From assembly GCA_943788405.1 (NCBI GenBank), contig CALSQD010000002.1:732850-796849 (forward strand): a DNA stretch of 64,000 nucleotides, written 5' to 3'. The number at the start of each line of letters is the position of its first letter. Position 1 is the first letter of the stretch. The DNA is from an uncultured Flavobacteriales bacterium. GTDB lineage: Bacteria; Bacteroidota; Bacteroidia; Flavobacteriales; BACL11. The position numbers and the translations under genes are program-made. The notes beneath the pieces were generated by a model. The model saw nothing but the letters and a program-made list of their open reading frames with translations. It did no database searches and was not told the DNA's origin. Below are positions 56,337 to 63,296 of the stretch, piece after piece.

Positions 56337-56998
56337 TGTTAGAAGTATTGTATGAGGACAATCACCTAATTGCCATTAACAAAAAATCAGGAGATATAGT
56401 ACAAGGCGATAAAACAGGTGATGCTCCCCTATCCGATTTTGTAAAAGCATATATCAAAAAAAAATACAACAAACCTGGTGATGTGTTTTTAGGAACCATC
56501 CATAGGTTGGATCGCCCCACTTCAGGAATAGTACTATATGCCCGTACAAGCAAAGCACTTAGCCGCATGAATGAACAGTTCCGTGAAAAGCAAGTACAAA
56601 AAACTTATTGGGCTGTGGTGGACAATGCACCTCCTAACAATACAGGAACGCTAGAAAATTACTTGCAGAAAAACCAAAAGCAAAACAAATCATTCATAAC
56701 TAAAGGAGCAGAAGGAAAACATGCGGTATTGGACTTTAAACTGCTTAAAAAGTTAGATAATTTTTATCATTTAGAGATAAAGCCCAAAACAGGAAGGCAC
56801 CACCAAATAAGAGTACAATTAGCGAATATAGGTTGCATTATAAAAGGGGATTTAAAGTATGGTGCAAGAAGAAGCAATAAAGATGCAAGCATCCATTTAT
56901 TGGCTCAAAAATTAGAGTTTATACATCCTGTAAAAAAAGAACCTATTACTATTTTTGCTCCTGCCCCTAAGGATAGCGTGTGGGAAGCTTGTAAATAA
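56336..56998 (+). CDS. RluA-family pseudouridine synthase
   Basis: 220 aa. No S4 domain, starting straight at the catalytic fold: LEVLYEDNHLIAINKKSGD, then HRLDRPTSGIVLYARTSKAL with the catalytic Asp, and KPKTGRHHQIRVQLA. Modifies uridine in rRNA or tRNA. The target cannot be predicted. Followed by a hairpin terminator and REP-like repeats. Confidence 0.93.
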   Translation: MLEVLYEDNHLIAINKKSGDIVQGDKTGDAPLSDFVKAYIKKKYNKPGDVFLGTIHRLDRPTSGIVLYARTSKALSRMNEQFREKQVQKTYWAVVDNAPPNNTGTLENYLQKNQKQNKSFITKGAEGKHAVLDFKLLKKLDNFYHLEIKPKTGRHHQIRVQLANIGCIIKGDLKYGARRSNKDASIHLLAQKLEFIHPVKKEPITIFAPAPKDSVWEACK

Positions 56999-56999
56999 A

Positions 57000-57035
57000 A
57001 ATCCCCACCATTTGGCAGGGATTCTATTTTCTCTT
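57000..57035 (+). terminator. Intrinsic terminator after the pseudouridine synthase gene
   Basis: Outer stem AATCCC / GGGATT (6 bp) with an inner CC/GG pair, followed by a T-rich tract. Lies directly after the stop codon at 56998. Confidence 0.8.
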
Positions 57036-57040
57036 TTTAT

Positions 57041-57071
57041 TGTCTTAGCGAACCTTTAGGGGTGGCTATCT
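57041..57071. repeat. REP-like palindrome, copy A
   Basis: TGTCTTAGCGAACC followed by TTTAGGGGTGGCTATCT: outer stem TAGC/GCTA with a variable inner stem, framed by GTC.T and ATCT. Between the terminator and the convergent gene 57184. Confidence 0.6.
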
Positions 57072-57077
57072 TTTTAT

Positions 57078-57105
57078 TGTCATATTGAGCTTGTCGAACA
57101 TATCT
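57078..57105. repeat. REP-like palindrome, copy B (variant stem)
   Basis: TGTCATATTGAGC then TTGTCGAACATATCT: same GTCAT...ATCT frame with an ATAT/ATAT outer stem and TTGA/TCGAA inner pairing. 7 nt after copy A. Confidence 0.5.
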
Positions 57106-57183
57106 ACTAATCCTTTTAAAACTGCAGATACTCGGCTTCTCTTTTTTTGCTTACTAACATTAGCACATTATCAAATTGCTACA

Positions 57184-57984
57184 TTACTCAATTATCAGTT
57201 TCTTCTCCACAGTACCATCACTGTACCTATAAAAAAGTGGCACATTGGGTGCAGGTTTACTTTCCCTGCCCAATACATCAGTTATGTAAAGCAATTGCTT
57301 TTCTACTACCTGCTCATTTACACCTAAAACAGCAAAACTATCCAAGGTAAGTACAAAATTATCTAATAAAGCACCACATAAATTATGCCCTAATGCACCT
57401 TTAATTGTTAGATGAATTGCTGGAATTGTAGCTTGAAATATAATATCTATGCGTTCCCAATGTTTATTATTAAAAAAAATAGTATCTACTAATTTTCCAA
57501 AAGAGGTATCTTGCTCAGAAATACCAATAAGATAAGCGCCTGCCCCATAATTTGTAAGAAAAATTTTAGGCATTTCTCTATGATAATAACTTAAATGATA
57601 ATAAGAGCCAGGTAATAAAGCCTGAGAAAGTGCTAATGAGTTAGCTTGCCAATATTGGTAATGAACACCATTTTTAATGGTATCTTGACTATGAGTAGAG
57701 ATTGAATAATCTCCATCATATGCCATACTATCTGGCGCTATAGTGTCAAAAATAGAACAATGATCAAAAAAAATACAATTTGCATAACTTGGTCCCCCAA
57801 AAAATGAAAATGCACTAGAACTATCCATTAATAAATTATAAGAAGCATTAGTTATATCAGCAATGCAATCTCCTTCAGGATCTAAAACTATGTTATTATG
57901 CTCAAAGCTACCATTCATTACTAAGTTTTGTGCTTTTGTAGTAAAAGCACAAAACATAATTGATATAAAAACTATTTTTTTCAT
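57184..57984 (-). CDS. Secreted T9SS type A protein (NGSFE-type)
   Basis: 266 aa. Signal peptide MKKIVFISIMFCAFTTKAQ, then NLVMNGSFEHNN, the opening of the NGSFE beta-sandwich family common among T9SS cargo. C-terminal ~45 residues (VEKQLLYITDVLGRESKPAP ... VEKKLIIE) form a type A sorting signal. The middle is a predicted jelly-roll. No enzyme motif. Flanked on both sides by REP-like repeats. Confidence 0.82.
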   Translation of the reverse strand: MKKIVFISIMFCAFTTKAQNLVMNGSFEHNNIVLDPEGDCIADITNASYNLLMDSSSAFSFFGGPSYANCIFFDHCSIFDTIAPDSMAYDGDYSISTHSQDTIKNGVHYQYWQANSLALSQALLPGSYYHLSYYHREMPKIFLTNYGAGAYLIGISEQDTSFGKLVDTIFFNNKHWERIDIIFQATIPAIHLTIKGALGHNLCGALLDNFVLTLDSFAVLGVNEQVVEKQLLYITDVLGRESKPAPNVPLFYRYSDGTVEKKLIIE

Positions 57985-58209
57985 TATTTTAAAAGATTTA
58001 ATTTTTTAGTATATAAGCTTTCTCCTTTTGCACTCATAATTCTATACTTTTTTTCAATGGCTGCCAATTTACATTTTTTTTGCAATCTGGCGTATCCGTA
58101 TTTTTACGCATACAAAAAAATACAATTGCTTTGTTTTCAATATCTTAGCATTTTATCCTCTTAAAATAAATTTCATTTTAAAAAATAAAAGGTGGTTTTC
58201 TGTTTTTTT

Positions 58210-58245
58210 TGTCATAGCGAATTTTGGTACAAAATGTGGCTATCT
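58210..58245. repeat. REP-like palindrome, copy C
   Basis: TGTCATAGCGAATTTTG then GTACAAAATGTGGCTATCT: outer ATAGC/GCTAT and inner ATTTTG/CAAAAT stems, T-runs on both sides. Confidence 0.65.
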
Positions 58246-58302
58246 TTTTTAATTTAATTCATAACACCTGACCTTATTCATTTTAGTACAAAAGGTATAA
58301 AT

Positions 58303-58333
58303 AAAAAAACACCCAACATTTAGTTGGGCGTTT
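58303..58333 (-). terminator. Terminator for the frameshifted gene at 58370
   Basis: Minus-strand ACGCCCAAC-TAAAT-GTTGGGTGT, a 9-bp stem with one G-T pair, followed by seven T. Confidence 0.8.
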
Positions 58334-58339
58334 CTTTCT

Positions 58340-58370
58340 TGTTATAGCGTACCTTTAGGTATGGCTATCT
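58340..58370. repeat. REP-like palindrome, copy D
   Basis: TGTTATAGCGTACC then TTTAGGTATGGCTATCT: outer ATAGC/GCTAT, inner TACC/GGTA, loop TTTA. Lies between the frameshifted gene and its terminator, so it would be transcribed as part of the 3' UTR. Confidence 0.68.
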
Positions 58371-59147
58371 TATGCAGCAGCATCTGTACTATCAGTATTG
58401 CTGGGCTCGGAAACTACAAATCCCCAAGCCTCCAACTCTCTTGGCTTAATATTGGGGTTTTTTAGCATTTCCTTACCAATTAACTTCATCATTTTGGTAA
58501 GCTCCTTTAGCTCCTTGCGCTTTTCAATAGCAACTAATCGCCAATCTAGTTTGGCTTGCTCTTCATCTAGCTCTGCTTGGCGTTTTCCATCCAAGTTAGC
58601 TTGTAAGTCAGCCATGTCAAATACATTTAGCAAACTACTTGCTCCATCTTCAGCATGCTTGTCCAGTACACTTTGGCATAGCTTATCCAATAATTCATTT
58701 ACTCCTGGAATTTTTATTCTCCCGTCCTTTGAATGAATCACCTCATAACCATACAAACCTAACTCTTTATAAAAGCTAAGTTTATTCACTTTTATATATT
58801 GCCCTATTTCCTGTAATCTCTTTCGGATTTTATCAATATAGGCATACGTATGCTGAGTATGCATTTGTGCAAACTGCTTGCCCTCAGTATGAGCTGTTTG
58901 TAATACCAGATAATTTGCATGTTTATCTGTAAATTCTACCCCTGTCACCAAGCCCCAAGGTAATGGGCTAACGGCTACATCTGTAGAAAATTGCAGAATT
59001 CAATTTCTTTAACTGAATTTCTGTACTAAGGACTTTCCTCCCCAGATTTGTTAATACTACCATTGTGTAATATTTTTTAATTACGCCCTGACTTCCGCCA
59101 ATTACCCAAGAAAAGTTTTTTTGTGATTCCTGAAAAAATAATTGCAT
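58370..59147 (-). pseudogene. Uncharacterised gene interrupted by a frameshift
   Basis: The 5' part reads from ATG 59147 (MQLFFQESQKNFSWVIGGSQ...) for 59 aa and stops at 58968. A second frame open from 58999 continues as LPWGLVTGVEFTDKHANYLV to 58370, ending in a charged helical region with LKELTKMMKLIGKEML. Joining them in a T4 run (around 58985-58990) by dropping one T gives a single protein of about 255 aa. Internal starts in the second part (TTG 58951) would give a 193-aa product. Family not recognised. It is either a decayed gene or a sequencing error. Confidence 0.6.
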
Positions 59148-59511
59148 AATTACTTAAACCTATTCATGCAGAACATGTAAACAGTGATCCTATCCTTTGC
59201 AGCAAAGAAATTCAATTTTTAAGTAATTAAGCTTTTGAGGGGTTTAGCCTCTTCTCGCTTTTGCAACTTTATACAAAGCTGCTGTGGTCTTTTTGTTGTC
59301 CAGATTTAAAGCGTTTAATTTTTCAGTATTTTTTTTACTGGTGTAAATATAACAATTTGTTTAGTTGTATAGCAACAATTCACTAAAAACCAATCTTTTA
59401 CTTATTAACAAAATAATAAAAATTTTGTAAAAAAAAGAACATTTCATACATTTACTAGATACAAGCAAATACTAATTTATGTCCAGAAAATAATCCTGCA
59501 ATCCTCAGAAC
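59148..59511. other. Gene-poor stretch with a short stop-terminated coding-like remnant
   Basis: About 360 nt without a complete gene. On the minus strand, 59244-59355 can be read as ...NTEKLNALNLDNKKTTAALY...KARRG and a stop, without any start codon, which may be a gene remnant. A minus-strand TATATTTA (about 59345-59352) near a GTTG-CTATA-CAAC hairpin could be a weak promoter for the frameshifted gene. Confidence 0.35.
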
Positions 59512-59821
59512 ATTTTCCTGCAATGTTAGGAAAGCCCATTGCAGTGTTCAGAAAGCATATTGCGGTAGTATTTAGGCCCATTGCAATGTTATTTATGCCC
59601 ATTGGGGTGCTATTTACACTGCCAAACATGCTATTTAAGACCATAAATGGCTCAGAATATAAATCTGCAATGTTAATAAGGGTGCCTGCAATGTTCAAAT
59701 AGCTCATTGCAATGCTAATAAAGCAAGCCAGCACTTCAATAAAGGCGCTCGCAATTCTAATATAGGTGGCTGCAATGCTCAAATAGCTGCTTGCAATAGT
59801 CAAATAGATCATCAACAACTC
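59512..59821. repeat. Degenerate 21-bp tandem repeat array around the palindrome CATTGCAATG
   Basis: About 15 units in strict 21-nt phase: TGCA-type cores at 59519, 59540, 59561, 59582, 59603, then 59666, 59687, 59708, 59750, 59771 and 59792, with diverged units between. Best units contain CATTGCAATG, a perfect 10-bp palindrome. Read on the minus strand (59812 to 59477) the array stays open for about 111 codons as heptads such as SSYLSIA, ATYIRIA, MSYLNIA, GTLINIA. No good start context, so coding is uncertain. No CRISPR-like spacer structure. Confidence 0.75.
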
Positions 59822-59855
59822 AAAATATCAAACCACCTGCTAATAATGCCGACCT

Positions 59856-59970
59856 CATTCTTTTTAGTTTAAAAACAGTAAAAAATGCGTGAAAACAAAA
59901 TTTTGTTTGAGCTATGCGAGTTCAATTTTGTTTAGTGTTTTTAAAATTTTTATGCGTTAAAAAAAGAATG
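59856..59970. repeat. Long imperfect inverted repeat
   Basis: Ends CATTCTTTTT and AAAAAGAATG are exact inverted copies 115 nt apart. Inside, AACAAAATT and AATTTTGTT also pair, around a GAGCTATGCGAGTTC centre. It looks like the tips of a small mobile element or a large hairpin. No transposase frame is present. Confidence 0.5.
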
Positions 59971-59972
59971 CA

Positions 59973-60005
59973 GTCTTGAACTTTTGGTTCATTTTGTTTC
60001 AAGAC
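59973..60005. repeat. Hairpin GTCTTGAA / TTCAAGAC
   Basis: 8-bp perfect arms around 17 nt, directly after the long inverted repeat and in front of the transketolase leader. Confidence 0.55.
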
Positions 60006-60080
60006 AAAAGAACAGAACACAAAAACTATCAAACACCAACTAAAATAAGTGTTAATAAATCACTCAATTTCTACCAACAA

Positions 60081-60108
60081 TCTAATATCTCAAATCTAAT
60101 ATCTCAAA
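60081..60108. repeat. Two perfect copies of a 14-bp direct repeat
   Basis: TCTAATATCTCAAA twice in tandem, with a partial third copy, just upstream of the transketolase -7 element. Confidence 0.7.
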
Positions 60109-60118
60109 TCTATAATAC

Positions 60119-60126
60119 TATCTTTG
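60119..60126 (+). promoter_or_regulatory. -7 element of the transketolase operon
   Basis: TATCTTTG fits TAnnTTTG, 23 nt before the ATG at 60150; the tandem 14-bp repeat occupies the -33 region and no TTG is there. Confidence 0.45.
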
Positions 60127-60149
60127 CAAAAAATTACACAATTAATATT

Positions 60150-60995
60150 ATGCCAGATATTTCAAAGTTAAATGATGTTGTCTCTCAGGTAAGAAGAGAT
60201 ATAGTTCGTATGGTTCATGCTAATAGTTCTGGTCATCCTGGAGGCTCTTTAGGGTGTACTGAATTCTTAACTGCCCTCTATTTTGAGGTAATGAATCATA
60301 ACACTAAATTCAGTATGGATGCCAAAGGGGAAGATGTTTTCTTCTTGTCTAACGGACACATCTCTCCTGTTTTTTATTCAGTTTTGGCGCGTGCAGGTTA
60401 TTTTGATGTTGCGGAACTTTCTACTTTCCGTAAATTAAACTCTCGTTTGCAAGGGCACCCTACTACTCATGAAGGCTTAGAAGGTGTGCGTATGGCTTCT
60501 GGTTCTTTAGGGCAAGGTTTATCCAATGCAATTGGTGCAGCACTTACCAAAAAACTAAATAAGGACGATAGCATGGTCTATACTTTACATGGTGATGGTG
60601 AATTGCAAGAAGGACAATGTTGGGAGGCATTTATGTATGCAGCAGGTAAAAAGGTGGATAACCTTATTGCTACTATTGATTATAACCAAAAACAAATTGA
60701 CGGTTCTTTGGATGAGGTATTGCCTATGGGTAACCTTACCGCTAAACTTGAGGCTTTCGATTGGATTGTGCTAGAAGAGTTTCAAGGAAATAATATTGAG
60801 GCAGTAATCAATACTTTAGGTAGAGCTAAGGAATTAGCGGGTAATGGTAAGCCTGTCGCTATCATTATGCATACCGAAATGGGTAATGGTGTTGACTATA
60901 TGATGGGAACACATAAATGGCATGGCTCTGCTCCTAATGATGAGCAATTGGCTGATGCTTTAGCACAAAACCCTGAAACTTTAGGTGATTACTAA
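60150..60995 (+). CDS. Transketolase, N-terminal subunit
   Basis: 281 aa from ATG 60150 (MPDISKLNDVVSQVRRDIVR). The long upstream extension runs through repeats and is rejected. TPP-binding motif HGDGELQEGQCWEA (GDG at 148-150, Asn179), SGHPGGSLGCTEF at 27-39 and GSLGQGLSNAIGAAL are typical of the N-terminal half of transketolase. Bacteroidota often encode the enzyme as two subunits. The partner is at 62360, but a VWA gene lies between them and overlaps this gene by 11 nt. Confidence 0.92.
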   Translation: MPDISKLNDVVSQVRRDIVRMVHANSSGHPGGSLGCTEFLTALYFEVMNHNTKFSMDAKGEDVFFLSNGHISPVFYSVLARAGYFDVAELSTFRKLNSRLQGHPTTHEGLEGVRMASGSLGQGLSNAIGAALTKKLNKDDSMVYTLHGDGELQEGQCWEAFMYAAGKKVDNLIATIDYNQKQIDGSLDEVLPMGNLTAKLEAFDWIVLEEFQGNNIEAVINTLGRAKELAGNGKPVAIIMHTEMGNGVDYMMGTHKWHGSAPNDEQLADALAQNPETLGDY

Positions 60996-62358
60996 ACAAT
61001 TTAAAATACTAGGTTTAGCTACTCTCCTATTTATGGGGAGCTTTTCTGCTTTTGCTCAAAAAAAGCAGGAACCGGTAAACCGTATTTTATTTATTTTTGA
61101 TGCTTCACAATCAATGTTAGGTAGGTGGCAAAGTGGGCGTAAAATTGATATTGCTAAAAAACTACTCAGCAATATGGTGGATTCCTTAAAAGGAATGGAA
61201 AACCTAGAGATTGGACTAAGAGTATATGGTCATCAAAAGGGTTATCCTCCTCAGGATTGTGATGATACTAAATTAGAAATTAACTTCCTACCTGCACACT
61301 TAGTTGCTGATAGAATGAAAGCTAAACTGAGTATGATTCGTGCAAGAGGTACTACTCCAATTGCTCGTTCATTGGAAGAAGGCGCTAAGGATTTTCCTTC
61401 AGGTGATGCGCGTAATATTGTTATACTTATTACGGATGGAAAAGAAGAATGTGGAATGGACCCTTGTGCTGTTTCTCGTTTGTATCAAAGGAAAGGAATT
61501 ATCCTAAAACCTTTTGTTATTGGAGTTGGTTTGGATGATAGTTGGAAAGAAACATTCGATTGTGTAGGGCGTTATTTTGATGCAAGCAAGGAGTCTGATT
61601 TTACGAATATATTGAATGTCGTTATCTCCCATGTTATTGACAATACTACTGCACAAGTTAATCTGTTGGATGAAAATGGTGAGCCAACTGAAACCAATGT
61701 AAATTTAACTTTCTATAATGATTTTACAGGAGTTGCAAAGTACAATTATATTCATACTATGAATAATTTCGGTAATCCTGACACTATGGTTATTGACCCT
61801 GTTTTATCTTATAAGGTGGTAGCCCATACTATCCCTCCTGTTGCTGTAGATAGTATAATACTTACTCCAGGAAAACACACTATTATTCCTCTGTCTACTC
61901 CTCAAGGGGAGCTGGAAATTAAGATGAATTCTAAAATTCAGTATCAGTATATTGTTCGTCCTGCTGGGGTTGATACTACTTTGCATGTGCAAGAAATCAA
62001 TACAATTGAAAACTATCTAACTGGCCGTTATGACATTGAACTCCTTACTTTACCAAGAAAAAAGTTTATTGATGTTGAGGTAAACCAAAGCACAAAAACT
62101 ACTTACACTATCCCTACTCCAGGTGTTGCTAATATACTACTACCCTCAAGAGGTTATGGAGGAGTATATCTTCAAAACAAGGATAAATTGGAACAGATTT
62201 ATCATTTCAAAGGAAATGAAATCCAGCACCGCCTTACTCTTTTACCTGGAAATTATAAAGTAGTTTTCAGAGCAAAGTCGGCTAAGCAATATATTTATAC
62301 TAACGAAAAAAGTTTCAAACTTAAATCAGGTCAATCTGAACTGATAAAAATTTTTTAA
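60985..62358 (+). CDS. Secreted VWA-domain protein inserted in the transketolase operon
   Basis: 457 aa from GTG 60985. Signal peptide (LGLATLLFMGSFSAFAQ), a von Willebrand A domain (about 30-220) with MIDAS D-x-S-x-S as FDASQS, then a threonine-rich region and two predicted beta domains (about 230-457). It begins 11 nt before the end of the transketolase N subunit and ends 1 nt before the C subunit. Function unknown. VWA domains bind proteins through metal, so an extracellular or periplasmic adhesion or scaffold role is likely. Confidence 0.85.
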   Translation: MITKQFKILGLATLLFMGSFSAFAQKKQEPVNRILFIFDASQSMLGRWQSGRKIDIAKKLLSNMVDSLKGMENLEIGLRVYGHQKGYPPQDCDDTKLEINFLPAHLVADRMKAKLSMIRARGTTPIARSLEEGAKDFPSGDARNIVILITDGKEECGMDPCAVSRLYQRKGIILKPFVIGVGLDDSWKETFDCVGRYFDASKESDFTNILNVVISHVIDNTTAQVNLLDENGEPTETNVNLTFYNDFTGVAKYNYIHTMNNFGNPDTMVIDPVLSYKVVAHTIPPVAVDSIILTPGKHTIIPLSTPQGELEIKMNSKIQYQYIVRPAGVDTTLHVQEINTIENYLTGRYDIELLTLPRKKFIDVEVNQSTKTTYTIPTPGVANILLPSRGYGGVYLQNKDKLEQIYHFKGNEIQHRLTLLPGNYKVVFRAKSAKQYIYTNEKSFKLKSGQSELIKIF

Positions 62359-62359
62359 T

Positions 62360-63295
62360 ATGGAAAAGAAAGATACACGCTCAGGATTTGGAGCAGGACT
62401 AACTGTACTAGGTAGAACTAACCCTAATGTTGTTGCACTTTGTGCTGACCTTACTGGTTCGCTTAAAATGAATGAATTTCAAAATGAAAACCCTGAACGC
62501 TTTTTCCAAATTGGTATTGCTGAAGCAAACATGATGGGTATTGCTGCTGGTATGACTATTGGTGGAAAAATCCCTTTTACAGGTACTTTTGCTAATTTTT
62601 CTACTTCTCGTGTTTATGATCAAATCCGTCAGTCTATTGCATATTCTGGGAAGAATGTAAAAATTTGTGCATCTCATGCTGGTGTTACTTTAGGAGAAGA
62701 TGGAGCTACCCATCAGGTACTGGAAGATATTGGTATGATGAAAATGTTACCACACATGGTCGTTATTAATCCTTGCGATTACAACCAAACTAAAGCGGCA
62801 ACTATTGCTATCGCTAACCATGAAGGGTCTGTTTATTTACGATTTGGTAGGCCAGCTGTACCTAACTTTACTCCTGCTGATCAAAACTTTATTATTGGTA
62901 AAGCCTTACACTTACAAGAAGGTACTGATGTAACTATATTTGCTACAGGTCATTTAGTATGGGAATCATTGGAAGCAGCAAAAACCTTAGCTGAGGCAGG
63001 AATTTCTGCTGAAGTAATAAATATTCACACAATTAAACCTTTGGATAGTAAAGCCATCTTAAGTGCTGTAAGTAAAACTAAATGTGTTGTTACAGCTGAA
63101 GAACATATGTTGAATGGTGGATTAGGAGACAGCATTGCACAATTGCTTTCAAGAGAAAACCCAACCCCTATTGAAATGGTTGGTGTAAATGATACTTTTG
63201 GTGAAAGTGGAACTCCTATGCAATTATTAGAAAAATACGGCTTAGATGCAAAAGCAATTGTTGCAGCAGCTATAAAAGCAGTAGCTAGGAAATAA
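62360..63295 (+). CDS. Transketolase, C-terminal subunit
   Basis: 311 aa. Signatures: VALCADLTGSLKMNEFQ, RFFQIGIAEANMMGIAAGM (catalytic Glu), pyrimidine/TPP region TFANFSTSRVYDQIRQSIAY, ASHAGVTLGEDGATHQ, and the C-terminal transketolase domain (VTIFATGHLVWESLEAA). Pairs with the N subunit to make the pentose-phosphate enzyme. Confidence 0.94.
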   Translation: MEKKDTRSGFGAGLTVLGRTNPNVVALCADLTGSLKMNEFQNENPERFFQIGIAEANMMGIAAGMTIGGKIPFTGTFANFSTSRVYDQIRQSIAYSGKNVKICASHAGVTLGEDGATHQVLEDIGMMKMLPHMVVINPCDYNQTKAATIAIANHEGSVYLRFGRPAVPNFTPADQNFIIGKALHLQEGTDVTIFATGHLVWESLEAAKTLAEAGISAEVINIHTIKPLDSKAILSAVSKTKCVVTAEEHMLNGGLGDSIAQLLSRENPTPIEMVGVNDTFGESGTPMQLLEKYGLDAKAIVAAAIKAVARK

Positions 63296-63296
63296 A

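Larger units (their letters stand above)
57985..58369. other. Gene-free stretch with REP-like repeats and a terminator
   Basis: 385 nt without a gene. It contains an AT-rich leader, a short inverted repeat GCGTA...TACGC (around 58090-58110), REP-like copies C and D and a minus-strand terminator. No RNA gene was recognised. Confidence 0.6.

Noticed and set aside
58085-58115. GCGTA...TACGC inverted repeat as a regulatory RNA or attachment site
   Set aside because: Short arms, no neighbouring integrase or conserved element; noted only within the gene-free stretch.
59477-59818. 113-codon minus-strand frame as a genuine heptad-repeat protein
   Set aside because: Starts only at TTG, lacks a promoter and a recognisable family, and its open length follows from a repeat period that is a multiple of three. 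Kept as a repeat, not as a gene.
59512-59821. CRISPR array
   Set aside because: Units are contiguous and degenerate without unique spacers, and no cas genes are present.
59976-60149. 58-residue N-terminal extension of the transketolase subunit
   Set aside because: It runs through a hairpin and tandem 14-bp repeats and lacks transketolase similarity; ATG 60150 fits the family start.
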